From Akkermansiaceae bacterium (GTDB taxonomy: Bacteria; Verrucomicrobiota; Verrucomicrobiia; Verrucomicrobiales; Akkermansiaceae), in NCBI GenBank assembly GCA_015062045.1, contig SUVJ01000016.1:1-39231 (forward strand): DNA of 39,231 nt, given 5' to 3'. The notes beneath the pieces were generated by a model. That model worked only from the letters and a program-made list of their open reading frames with translations, had not been told where the DNA came from and ran no database searches. Shown here in pieces: positions 7,680-17,100 of this stretch (position 1 is its first letter; each line of letters opens with the position of its first letter). The translations under genes and the position numbers were made by a program.

Positions 7680-8501
7680 TTAGTGGCACACACGGGCAGT
7701 AAACCAATCTTGCAGGGCAGGTAATACCCCGCTGTGGGCAGATACCCTGCCGCCGTGGGCATGCAACCAGGCTGCAACCTCCGGGTGAGTGTTGGCCGGG
7801 CCCGCGCACCAGGCCCCTTTAAAGCGGCAAAAGGCATCTATGTCGTTATGCCCATCCCCCATAATGAAGAGGTGCGGGGCATCTATACCCAGCTCTCGGC
7901 AAACGTATGCTAAAGCTGTGCCTTTGTTGAATCTTGCATCTGCAAAACGCAGGTAACGCCCGGCACGTTGAATGGTGATGTGTGGTGTGGTGAGCGGTGC
8001 CAGCAGGGGCATGAGGGCATCCATGGTTTCGCTGTCGATGGCCTCTACGGAGAGCGGGTCTGTGGCGGCAAGCTCCCATTGCAGCTCGGGGTGCGTGGTG
8101 CGTATTATTTGTAACGTGCGGTGCAGGGTGGGTTGAAAGGCGTGGCGCAGTTGCATGTTGATGCGCTCGCATTCCATATTGTGTTGTGTGGCGGGTTGGA
8201 GGGTGCCCCCGGCATCTGCCAGGTATATGTAACGCTCGCAGGTGCAGATAAAGTCCGGCAGGGTGGGGGAGCAAGGTAAGAGCTCGCTGCACAGGTAAGG
8301 CAGGGTGCGCCCGGTGTTGATGCCCCAGCGTATGCCGTATGCCCGTAGCTTTGCCATCTCTTCAAAAAAGGCGGGGGCAATGGCGGGGCCGTGCTCTGCA
8401 CGCAGGGTGCCGTCAAAGTCCAGGGATACCAGCCAGCGGCACGGCTGCGTATGGGCGCAGGCCTTGCCGGGGAGTACGCTGCCTTCTGCCGGAAGATTCA
8501 T
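7680..8501 (-). CDS. HAD-superfamily phosphatase, Cof/IIB type
   Basis: 273 residues. HAD motif I is 'SLDFDGTLR' at about 26-34 (nucleophile Asp, acid/base Asp present). 'GINTGRTLPYL' gives the motif II Thr, 'FNKGTAL' the motif III Lys, and 'MGDGHNDIDAF' motif IV. The cap lies between motifs II and III, which places it in subclass IIB (Cof, sucrose-phosphatase and trehalose-phosphatase relatives). It probably dephosphorylates a sugar phosphate or other small metabolite; the substrate cannot be read from sequence. It is the last gene of the minus-strand operon with the OmpA-like protein (18-nt gap) and the alpha/beta-hydrolase-like protein. Confidence 0.8.
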   Translation of the reverse strand: MNLPAEGSVLPGKACAHTQPCRWLVSLDFDGTLRAEHGPAIAPAFFEEMAKLRAYGIRWGINTGRTLPYLCSELLPCSPTLPDFICTCERYIYLADAGGTLQPATQHNMECERINMQLRHAFQPTLHRTLQIIRTTHPELQWELAATDPLSVEAIDSETMDALMPLLAPLTTPHITIQRAGRYLRFADARFNKGTALAYVCRELGIDAPHLFIMGDGHNDIDAFCRFKGAWCAGPANTHPEVAAWLHAHGGRVSAHSGVLPALQDWFTARVCH

Positions 8502-8519
8502 GGAAAATGACCGCGGGCG

Positions 8520-9776
8520 TTATTGTTGGGGCAGCTCCACTACCTCTGCCATGTCGTCATCCTTAAAGGCATCTGCCTCTTGCAGGCGAGACACGGATTT
8601 GTAGGTGTCCGGGGTGCGAATGCCGGCTTGGTGCAGCTGGGTTACTTTTTTATCCAGCGGTATGCTGAAGTCGTTGCCCAGGCATCCCTCGGGGATTTCC
8701 TCATTCTCACTGCGCATGTGAATCTCCACACGGCGGTTAAGCTTTTGCGCCTCGGCATCTCCCTTGGTGCTGACAATGGGGGATTTTGCCGCGCAAGCGC
8801 GTATGTAAACGCGGTCTGTGGGCACGCCGGCATCCTTAAGCCATTGGCGCACGGCAGCGGCGCGTTGCAGGGAGAGAAAGGCGTTGTAGGTGTTTCTGCC
8901 AATGCTGTCGGAGTGCCCCTCGATAATGAAGTGGGTGGAAAGGTTGATTTGGATGAGGGCTGCCAGTTGTTGCAGGCTCACCAGTGCGGATGACCTGAGC
9001 TTGCACTCGTTGAAGTCAAACAAGAGGTCTGCACCCAAGCGGGCCACACCGGACTGCGAGCCGAGGTTGTGCTGCCCGAGCAACTCGCTGAGGGTGCGGG
9101 TGTCCTCCGGCATGTTTTCCATACCGGAGCGGGCGGCTTCTTTCAGTTCATTTTCATCCAGCGTTGTACCCTCGCTTTCAATATCACTGTTTTGCGGAGC
9201 AATGTTGACAATGGTATCATTGGCATTCAGCGGTACGGGGTCCGGGTTTTCCATGAGCACTTGGTGCGGTATGGCCTCTACGGCGGGCAGCTCCATGCTC
9301 ATTTCGGACGGTGATGGGGCGGGGGCCTCCAAGGGTTTAAGGTAATCGTTCTTTTGAGCAATATCTGCTTTGACTACAAGTTGCGTGTCTCCCGGGCGCA
9401 TTTCAAGCTCGGTCAGCTCGGTGTCCAGCAGGTCCACATCCATGGGTTCAAGGTCTTCTGCGGCCGGCTCCTTCTCCTTGGGCTTTTCCTCTTCTATCTC
9501 CGTGTCCGGGGGCTCGGGGGTCTCTTTCTTTACCTTGAAATACACGCGTTTTGTTTCGTCTTTAACGGTGTCTGTGTATTGATCCGTTGGTTTGAGGGTG
9601 TAGTTAAAGATTTCCGGAGCCAAAATGTAGGCAACAATGTGTACCACCAGGGCAGCCAGCGCGGCACCCATTGCCACGGGCATCATGTCTCTTTGGCGGG
9701 TCAGCTCGTACCCTTGGCGCCTGCGGTTGGTGCCTTTGGTTGTTCTGCGTTTTTGTGTAGAAGATGCTTTTGCCAT
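8520..9776 (-). CDS. Inner-membrane-anchored OmpA-family peptidoglycan-binding protein with TonB-like N-terminus
   Basis: 418 residues. A basic cytosolic head (about 1-30) precedes one membrane helix (about 31-53). A long Pro/Glu-rich periplasmic linker follows (about 75-230), with 'EPPDTEIEEEKPKEKEP' recalling TonB/TolA stalks. An OmpA C-terminal domain (about 245-355) has 'FDFNECKLRSSAL', 'IEGHSDSIGRNTYNAFLSLQRA' (Asp and Arg contacts to diaminopimelate) and 'NRRVEIHMR'. A further 60 residues follow the domain. Canonical OmpA/Pal proteins are outer-membrane anchored; this one is predicted to span from the inner membrane to the cell wall. It lies 18 nt after the alpha/beta-hydrolase-like gene in one operon, with no exbBD or tolQR nearby. 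Its role is probably envelope tethering, by inference. Confidence 0.8.
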   Translation of the reverse strand: MAKASSTQKRRTTKGTNRRRQGYELTRQRDMMPVAMGAALAALVVHIVAYILAPEIFNYTLKPTDQYTDTVKDETKRVYFKVKKETPEPPDTEIEEEKPKEKEPAAEDLEPMDVDLLDTELTELEMRPGDTQLVVKADIAQKNDYLKPLEAPAPSPSEMSMELPAVEAIPHQVLMENPDPVPLNANDTIVNIAPQNSDIESEGTTLDENELKEAARSGMENMPEDTRTLSELLGQHNLGSQSGVARLGADLLFDFNECKLRSSALVSLQQLAALIQINLSTHFIIEGHSDSIGRNTYNAFLSLQRAAAVRQWLKDAGVPTDRVYIRACAAKSPIVSTKGDAEAQKLNRRVEIHMRSENEEIPEGCLGNDFSIPLDKKVTQLHQAGIRTPDTYKSVSRLQEADAFKDDDMAEVVELPQQ

Positions 9777-9794
9777 AATGACTATGGTGAGGAA

Positions 9795-10913
9795 TCAGAG
9801 TTGAGTGTCGGATGTCAGTATCGGGCGATTCGGTGTACTGACGTGGGGTTTATCAATTGCGGTGAGAAACTGTTCTAACAGCCAGTGAATAATGGCGGTG
9901 TACACCTCATTTTCTCCGGATTTGAGGTGTATTTCGATATCATACGTGCGTTCATTTTCCCCTTGGCCTACCGTGCAATGCTGCACGCGAGTGGTGGCAT
10001 GCGGGGCATCCGTGGGGGTGCGCAGGGTCCATACTTCCTTGGTATCACTGGGTAACTGGCGGTAAATGGTCAGAGCATCATTAATGGTGCGAATGGGGTT
10101 ATCCTGTTGCAGGTTAATGATGAGGGCGGGGGTGTCTCTGTTGAGGTTGGTGGCGCTGTCCACCGGCACAACATCAAAACATTCAAAGCCAACATAGCGG
10201 TTAATGCGTACATCCATAAGCGCTAATTTGACTTGGCTGAGTATGTTCTCCGGCATGGTGCGGCTGATGGACTCGCGCAGCGAGGCAAAGGCATCTATGG
10301 ATACCAGCCCGCGTATGCGGTCATCTTTGGCGGCAGCTTGTAACAACAGGCCTGCGCCGTAGCCTTGCCCCACGGCAATGATGATGGGGCGCTCTTTGCC
10401 GCAACGCGCCGCCAAGGCATCTATCAAAATAGGAACATCTGCGCTCTCCTGCAACCCGTGGGTGCAATAGGGGCGGCTGCTGTCTTTGCCACGCGGCTCC
10501 CATAAAATGCAGCGAATCCCCGCCGCCGTGAGGTACTCTGCCAATGGCAGGGCAGAGCGTATGCCGTGGTCCCAATCCACACAAACTAAGGCGTAATCTA
10601 TGTGTTTGAGCTTATCCGTTTGTTGATTATTAAGCCCGGAAAGCACGGAGCGCTGGCGGGAGGAATCCTCCTCATCCTTTTCTGCAATAACGGCGGTTAT
10701 CTCCGTAGCGTCCCAGCCCTTGAAAGAGATATCGGTAAATTTAATGCCCAAGTGCTGCTCGGGTACGGCGCTCAGGTTATTGTAGTCTTCATTGAGCGGC
10801 AGTAATATAGGCTCTGCCAAACGCCCCATGTATTGCCATACCCACAATGCACCTGTGACCGGGAGCAATATCACGATCAACAAGATGATGTACAATGGGC
10901 GGAACAGTCTCAT
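9795..10913 (-). CDS. Membrane-anchored alpha/beta-hydrolase-fold protein lacking the nucleophile
   Basis: 372 residues from the ATG at 10913, chosen because a TATAAT box overlaps the longer N-terminus. A single membrane helix (about 5-27) is followed by an alpha/beta-hydrolase fold: an early strand 'YALVCVDWDHG', 'CILWEPRGKDSS', then the elbow region 'PIIIAVGQGYGAGLLL'. At the elbow, where active enzymes have GxSxG, the sequence is G-Q-G-Y-G (about 182-186), so the Ser/Cys/Asp nucleophile is replaced by Gly. It may be a non-catalytic binding or scaffold protein facing the periplasm. It heads the operon with the OmpA-like protein and the HAD phosphatase. The fold call is moderately sure; the lack of nucleophile is seen directly. 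Confidence 0.7.
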   Translation of the reverse strand: MRLFRPLYIILLIVILLPVTGALWVWQYMGRLAEPILLPLNEDYNNLSAVPEQHLGIKFTDISFKGWDATEITAVIAEKDEEDSSRQRSVLSGLNNQQTDKLKHIDYALVCVDWDHGIRSALPLAEYLTAAGIRCILWEPRGKDSSRPYCTHGLQESADVPILIDALAARCGKERPIIIAVGQGYGAGLLLQAAAKDDRIRGLVSIDAFASLRESISRTMPENILSQVKLALMDVRINRYVGFECFDVVPVDSATNLNRDTPALIINLQQDNPIRTINDALTIYRQLPSDTKEVWTLRTPTDAPHATTRVQHCTVGQGENERTYDIEIHLKSGENEVYTAIIHWLLEQFLTAIDKPHVSTPNRPILTSDTQL

Positions 10914-10929
10914 ACGTATGCGCGCGAGG

Positions 10930-10958
10930 ATTATAGCAGCCCCCGGCCATACCTGCAA
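10930..10958 (-). promoter_or_regulatory. Promoter of the hydrolase-OmpA-HAD operon
   Basis: TTGCAG (10953-10958), 17 nt and a perfect TATAAT (10930-10935) on the minus strand. The ATG at 10913 is 16 nt beyond the -10 box, so the leader is about 10 nt. Confidence 0.6.
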
Positions 10959-10980
10959 TTGTAAATTACGTCAACCTTTA

Positions 10981-11865
10981 TCACGCACATGCCCATTTCA
11001 ATATCAGGGCTCGCGCTGTGTGGTATGCTTGTACGGAGCATTCCTGCAAACTGTGCAGGTACTCCGTGGGGGTGATAAGCCCGAAGAACATCAGAATGCC
11101 GATGAGTAGTATAAAGTTCAGCAACACGATGATGAGCAGCGAGAAAAGCAGCCCGTTGTCAAAAAGGTCCGGCTGGCGCTCCTGCATGATGCTGAAGGCA
11201 GTCCAAAACAAGTGAAATGCCCACCAAAAACCGAAACCTGCGTAAAACCATTCCAAATAGGTGTCAAAGGGGCTCAGGCGGTTCATGCTCCATATCAAGG
11301 CCATCCACACCAGCATCCAAAAGGGAATAAAGTAGGGGGAGAGGGCTATGAACAGGTTTGTCTTGTTTGTGAGCACATAGCTGCCCTCTGTGGTGCTGAT
11401 GCGCATGCCCTTGATTTTGCCTAAGCACATTAAAATGGCAATGGCATGTGTGAGCTCATGCCCCAAAACATAAATATACAGGCTGGTTCGGCGCCTTATG
11501 CCCAACAGCGCAATGACGGTAAAAGCGAGGATGCCCAGCAGGCTGAACCAAATGGGGGTGCGCAACCAAAAACGCACGTTTTCCATATTTGCAGAGCTGT
11601 GCCCCAAACAGTGAATTAAGGCATATATGATAATGCCGTTCAGCGGCAATAATATGCTGATGGCAGCCAAAAAACGCAACAGTTTACCAAGCAGCCCGGG
11701 GCCTGCGGAAGGGGCCTCGTCATCAAAGCGCCGCATGTGCTCGGGCAAGGCATGGGGCGGGTAATGCTCTGCCTCCTCCGGCCGGGGTAAATCTGCCCGC
11801 CAGTCACCAAACTCCGGTTGTTTGGCGTTGGGGTGCAGGTTGCTTCTGTGCGGTGGGCGTATCAT
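10981..11865 (-). CDS. Integral-membrane zinc metalloprotease-like protein (M50-like)
   Basis: 294 residues from the ATG at 11865, which overlaps the recJ stop (ATGA); longer starts would run into recJ. A polar, Pro-rich cytosolic N-terminus (about 1-55) precedes five or six membrane helices. Between helices lies 'YVLGHELTHAIAIL' (HExxH, about 133-137), the zinc-binding motif of site-2-type proteases and M50B-like proteins. The later 'PDLFDNG' could supply the third ligand Asp, but its spacing is not diagnostic. Translational coupling to recJ suggests co-expression, not a shared pathway. It may be an intramembrane protease or an inactive relative. Confidence 0.65.
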   Translation of the reverse strand: MIRPPHRSNLHPNAKQPEFGDWRADLPRPEEAEHYPPHALPEHMRRFDDEAPSAGPGLLGKLLRFLAAISILLPLNGIIIYALIHCLGHSSANMENVRFWLRTPIWFSLLGILAFTVIALLGIRRRTSLYIYVLGHELTHAIAILMCLGKIKGMRISTTEGSYVLTNKTNLFIALSPYFIPFWMLVWMALIWSMNRLSPFDTYLEWFYAGFGFWWAFHLFWTAFSIMQERQPDLFDNGLLFSLLIIVLLNFILLIGILMFFGLITPTEYLHSLQECSVQAYHTARALILKWACA

Positions 11866-13579
11866 GTGCGCGGGGATTGTGCCGGCCTGATATCCTGAAT
11901 GGACATGGAGACGCTGGTGCGCCCTCGCCACACGTTGCGGTCTATGGTAAAGGCGATATCCCAGGGCGGGTCCGGCAGGTGCACGCTGCCACCGTTAAAG
12001 AACATGGCATCGCACTCATGTGTGCCTTGTCTCAGGCTGAGCTTAAGGTGGTTACCCTGTAAATGCCTGGGCGCGTCGGACAGCATGACATTGCGGCTCA
12101 TAAACACCGGTTGCGGGTTGGAGTTGCCGAAGGGCTCCAGCAGCTCATAGCTGTCTAACAAATCAAGCGTGAGCTCTGCTAAGCGCACCTCTGCGTCTAT
12201 ATGCAACTTAGGTTTAAGTTGCTCATCATTAGTGTTTTGCTCTACATAGGCATCAAACGCGCGGCGGAAGTCGTTAATCATCTCCTCACGTATCACCAGG
12301 CCGGCGGCCATATCATGCCCGCCGCCGGATACGATGGTATCTGCACAGGCGTGTATGGCCTGCACCAGTGATACCCCCGGTATGGAACGGCCGGAGCCCT
12401 TGCCTAAGCCGTTTTCATCTAACGAGATAATGAAGGTGGGCTTATGGTAGCGGCGCATGAGCAGGGAGGCCACAATACCCACTACACCCGGGTGCCAGGT
12501 GCGGGAGCCCAGCACAATAACGCGATCCGTTGCCGGGGAGAAGTGCTGCTCGAGCATTTGCGTGGCTTCTGCTCGTATTTTTTCCTCCTCCTGTTGGCGG
12601 GCACGGTTGTGGGCCTCCAGGCAATGTGCCAGTTGTATGGCGCGCTCTGCATCGTGGGTCATGAGCAGCTCCAGGGCATCTGTGGGGGAGTCCATACGGC
12701 CCGCTGCGTTTAACCTGGGGCCTATGCGGAAGGATACATGGCTGGCACTGGGTGTGCTGCGCATGCCCGTTACCTCATTAAGGGCGCGCAAGCCCGTGTT
12801 GCCCCCGCGTGCCATTACTTTTAACCCGTGGCGGGTGAGCAAGCGGTTTTCATTTACCAGCGGCACAATGTCTGCCACGGTGGCTATGGCCACTATGTCC
12901 AAATATTTCTTTAAGTCAAGTCCTGCAAGCGCCTGCGCTTGAGCATGGCGTGCGCCAGCTTGAACACTACCCCGGCACTGCAAAGGTAGGTCAGGGGGCT
13001 GTCGCCCTCCAACTTTGCGTTGACAACGGCAACTGCGGGGGGCCGCCCGCGGGTGCTGCTTTCGTGGTGGTCCAGCACAATGACATCTATGCCGATGCTG
13101 TTTAAATATGCCACCTCATCCACAGATGAGGTGCCGCAGTCTACCGTAATGATAAGATCCGGCTTGCCGCCGCAGGCCTCCACGGCGTGGCTGATGCCAT
13201 CCTTACTCAAGCCGTAGCCCTCTTTGGTGCGCACCGGTATAAAGCAGGCGGGCTCTACCCCGTATGCCGTTAATATGGTATGCAACAGCGTGACGGAGCT
13301 TACTCCGTCCACGTCATAATCCCCATAGATGCAGACCCGCTCGCCGTGATCTACTGCGCGGAAGATGCGCTCAACGGCGGCGTCCATCTCCCGCATATCA
13401 AAAGGGTCCCCTAAATCGGCTAGTCGGGGCCGGAGGAATTGTTCTGCCCGTTGTGGGCTCCGTATGCCTCTTTGTGTTAAAAGCTTACGTACGAGCGGCG
13501 GAAGCTGCTCGTTAAGCTCTGCCCCAAAGTCGGCCATGGAGTCCATCGGGTTTAATTCCCAACTGAACTTCGTACTCAT
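11862..13579 (-). pseudogene. recJ: Single-stranded-DNA 5'-3' exonuclease RecJ, interrupted by one frameshift as read
   Basis: Two overlapping reading frames together make a full RecJ of about 575 residues. The first (13579-12911) has 'IYGDYDVDGVSS', 'ITVDCGTSS' and 'VLDHHESS', the DHH metal-binding motifs. The second (open over 12983-11862) continues with 'LDIVAIATVADIVPL', 'WHPGVVGIVASLLM' and 'GGGHDMAAG' (DHHA1), then the OB-like C-terminus. Adding one base near 12915-12925 joins them as ...R-L-Q-D-x-D-L-K-K-Y-L-D.... No slippery heptamer or homopolymer is there, so this is a recent -1 mutation or a sequencing error; all motifs on both sides are intact. RecJ degrades 5' ends in recombination and repair, alongside the AddAB-like genes next door. 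The predicted leaderless promoter supports the start at 13579. Confidence 0.88.
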
Positions 13580-13585
13580 GGCTAC

Positions 13586-13614
13586 ACTCTATCATCTGCG
13601 CCTCTTTACGTCAA
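13586..13614 (-). promoter_or_regulatory. recJ promoter, predicted leaderless
   Basis: TTGACG (13609-13614), 17 nt and TAGAGT (13586-13591) on the minus strand, then exactly 6 nt (GTAGCC) to the recJ ATG. Confidence 0.62.
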
Positions 13615-13639
13615 GGTTAATCTTGAATGCAATCGCAAG

Positions 13640-13730
13640 TTGACACAGCTGTGTTGGTATGTTGATGTGCACCCGATGCTGAATGTTAAATCAACGGTTA
13701 TGAGATACCGTTGAACACCAAACTGTGGTG
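13640..13730. other. Run of palindromes upstream of the 21-bp repeat array
   Basis: This non-coding stretch behind the recJ promoter contains ACACAGCTGTGT (a 12-bp perfect palindrome near 13643-13654), a hairpin TCAACGGT/ACCGTTGA (13691-13698 with 13707-13714, 8-nt loop), and a short CACCA/TGGTG hairpin (about 13716-13730). A TTGACA lies at 13640-13645 on the + strand but lacks a good -10 box. It could be regulatory or part of a small RNA; nothing decides. Confidence 0.35.
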
Positions 13731-13789
13731 ATTTCGATGCTCTGCTTGGGGAGCATACTGTTGATGATTATTGCAAGCCTTGTATTGAT

Positions 13790-13958
13790 TTTATCCGGCA
13801 AAAGAGGCAATTTAAGTGGCAATAGAGGAAGTTTATCCGGCAAAAATTGCCTGTTAAGTGGAAAAAAATGAGGTTTTATCCGGCAAAAGAGGCAATTTAA
13901 GTGGCAAAAGAGGAAGTTTATCCGGCAAAAGAGGCAAATTAAGTGGCAATAGAGGAAA
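13790..13958 (+). repeat. Eight tandem 21-bp repeats of two alternating types
   Basis: Type A (TTTATCCGGCAAAAGAGGCA plus A) starts at 13790, 13832, 13875 and 13917. Type B (TTTAAGTGGCAATAGAGGAA plus G) starts at 13811, 13853, 13896 and 13938. The array is thus four copies of a 42-bp dimer, with units 3 and 4 degenerate and one extra T at 13874. In one frame each unit reads L-S-G-[K/N]-R-G-[N/S/K], but the extra base breaks that frame in the middle. There are no spacers, so it is not CRISPR. It lies between the addA end and recJ start. The rest of 13959-14146 has no gene I can support, only a small TTATTGC/GCAATAA hairpin (14084-14101). Confidence 0.85.
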
Positions 13959-14146
13959 AGCCAATTTGCCTATATCTCAGGAGGAGGGGCATAGAGTTCC
14001 GCGCTCCGTGAGATTTAATTGCCCATCCCCCCCAAAAAAAATTGTGTGGGGGCCGCTCTGGTGTATGAATACCTACCCACCTATTATTGCCGGAGCAATA
14101 AAGTAGTAAAATATCGACGCTTTCTGTTTCTCCCGATGCTGTTGGC

Positions 14147-17100
14147 TCAGATGGGTAATTCTGCGTCCGTGTAGGGGAGCACGCGGGCAGGTATATGACC
14201 TTTGGGGCAAGAGAGGAGCGATACCTTAACCGCCGCAGCCGGCAGGTCAAATGCTTGTGATATAAGCCGTTTGTAAGCGGTCATTTGGCCTGTGTACTCT
14301 TTTTTGAGCTCTTGGTATGGCTCATTTTGCCGGAGCTTGTTTGTTTTAAAGTCAATAATATGGGCAGCGATTGTGCGGCCTGCGGTATCTGTTGTGAGCA
14401 CAAGGCGGTCTAAGGTGCCCGATACCCACTCATCCGCCCCCGTAATAGCCTCTATGGACTGTTCACAATACACCTCTTGCCCCGGGCGGGGGGTAAAGAG
14501 CTCCTGCACCTCCGCCTGTTGCAAGGCGGCTGCCACCACCTGTTGTGCCTCTGTTTGCGGGGTGTTCACCCATTCGGGCAGGGGCGCGTTAAGCCAAGTA
14601 ATCTGCTCCCAGCATTCATGCACAGCCGTGCCGAAATCCGCGCCCGAGGTGTGCTCGGAGAGTCGTTTTTCTTGTGGCTGTTCGGTGTTATCTGTCATGG
14701 CAGAGGGGGATACGCGGGTGCGTGCTCGATGTGGGGTACCCAGTGGTTGTAAGGGGGCTGTATGTGTATGTGAATCTGATTTGGCGGTTTTTTCCGTATA
14801 CCAGTCGGCATGCCCGAACTCCGTATTTTGCTCTATGGAGGGGGCACAATCGTTGCGGATGAGCGCAGAGAGAATCCAGTCTGATTCTTTAGCCGGGGTT
14901 TCCGGCAGTTTTTCTCCACCGGGTAACAGTATGTAATTAGCATAGCGGGCGCGTGTCAGTGCTACGTACATCAGGTTATAACTATCGTCTCTCTTTGCTT
15001 TTTTCCACTTGTTTTCGCAATCTTGCAGTGCTGCCCATTTTTTACGCTCATCTGCCGTACCGGGGTGAATGAGGATGCCTTCTTTATCATCGGAGATGAA
15101 ATATGGAATCCCCTCTGCACGCGGTTGGTCCACGGCTTTAGAACCCAAGAAGGGGAGAATGACGGCGTCAAACTCTGCGCCTTTACTCTTGTGCATGGTC
15201 ATAACCTGTACAAATTGGGCGGCTCCGGTCTCCTTGCGGCAGCATGTGCGCATGTGCAGCAACCATTCATCCAGTGAGCCCCCTGCGGCATCAAAGCTTA
15301 AGGCTTCTTCCATCCACTCGGTCAGCATGCGTCGCGCCGTTAGCCGGGGCAGATAGTTTGCCAGTTGTTGAATGACGGCAGCGTAACCTTGCTCATTGAG
15401 CTTGCGAAGCCAGGCGTCCCACGCTACCGAGGGGTCTGTATGTTTATCCTCTTGATTTGCCGGGTGCATGATATTGCCCAACGGTGATACGCGCAGAATA
15501 TTGTAGCGATATTTATCTGCCGGTTCACGCAACCACATGAAGAAGGAAAGCAGCAATTCCCCCAGCGGCGATGCCTCCGTCAACGGAGAATCCTCCACTA
15601 ATTGCACGGGGATTTCCGGTTTATAACGGCGTAGCCATGCTACGATTTCTCGAGCATAATCACCCTTGCGCAGCAGGATTGCCACGCTGATGCCGTTGCG
15701 CAATCTGCGTTGTTGCGGAGCTGCAGGCTCGGTGAGCTCGTCGAGAATGTCGCCTATGGCGGCACATGTGTCTTGCAGCGTTTGTTCTGTTTTGTTTTTA
15801 GGTAGCACCTTAACTCGTACATAGCCTTTCTTATTGGCGTTGTTGGCATGGGTGCGGTGTTGAGAGAACTCGGAATCCACCTCATTGAGTGCTCCGAAAA
15901 CGAGGTTGGTGAAGTTCATGATGGCGGGGACGGAACGTCGGCTTTCGCTCAAAGATGAATTGGTTAATACCTGCTTTTGCCAGTTGTAACCATCTGCCGT
16001 ATCTTTGGTGCCGCGCAGTTGTTCGAAAAGCTCTGCAGATGCCCCGCGGAAACTGTATATGCTCTGTTTTTTATCACCCACAACAAAGAGGGACTTGTCG
16101 GTGTATTGCGCATTTTCTTTCAGGAGATTGCTGAGGATTTCCCACTGCACGGGGTCGGTATCTTGGAACTCGTCCAGCATCCAGTGGTCTAATTTTGTGG
16201 TGAGGGTAAGAGCCATGCCGGATTCCGCGCCGGTGGCATCTGCGCCCAAAAGGCGGCGTGCGCCTTGTTTAATGTCATCAAAAGTGCAAAGCCCCTCGCT
16301 CAAAATGCTTTCTCTGTAGGCCTCATAGTACTTTTGCAACAGGCTGTACATGGCAGCGGAGCGCTCTTGAACGGTACGCAGGAATAGCTCGTTGCATTGC
16401 TTGCTGAACCTTTGTATGACTTCGCGCAGCTTGTTGTCCTGCGCTTGTTCCGGAGCAGGGGGTAGGAACGCGGATTCCCCGGCCAACCAAGATGCAAAAG
16501 ATGGAGAGGGCGTAAAGCATTTGCGAATTTTTGCTGCCACGCCTGCCATGGTCTTTTTAACGTAACTGCGCTTTTTTGTCCAACTGATAGCCTCTGTCAG
16601 TTCATCGATTTCGCATTGGGTGGCTGCAACATCTTCGTTTGAGATCAACGCTGCTTCCGCACAATTCGGCAGCCCGAACGGTGCAGGATTTCCCCATGGT
16701 TGCTGCTCGGGAAACTCTTTGTAAAGGCTCAGATAGGTGCTGATATTTTGCTCCAACAGCTCAAGCAAAGCCCCCCCTTTGTCATCAGCTATGTTGGTCA
16801 GCAAGGTAAGGAGTGCGGATTCGTGGTGGGCCGATTTTTCACTTTCCGCCAGCATTGCCATCAATGCGGAGCGAGTAGCGCGCTGTTGTTGCAGCGTGCT
16901 CATGGGGGTAACACTGCTGAGCCCCGCACGGTGCAAATCTGCTGCCACTACACGGTTAAAGAAGCTGTCCAGTGTTGAGAGCTGTAAGTCCGAAACCTTG
17001 TTCAGTACCCGCAACAACAATTCGGCGAAGAAATCTGTGTTGAGTTGCGGCAGGGGCGGCTCACCGTCTATGGGGGTGAGTTCTTCCGGGTAACACCTCA

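Noticed and set aside
12911..12983. Programmed -1 frameshift in recJ
   Set aside because: No X-XXY-YYZ heptamer in the right frame and no stimulatory hairpin or internal SD; a lost base is simpler.
13790..13958. CRISPR array
   Set aside because: The units are contiguous 21-mers with no spacers and no cas genes nearby.
13858..14106. 82-codon + strand frame with a GTG start through the 21-bp repeats
   Set aside because: It has no promoter or ribosome site, and the second half is unrelated intergenic sequence. The heptapeptide repeat may be coincidental to a 21-bp DNA repeat; kept only as a finding.
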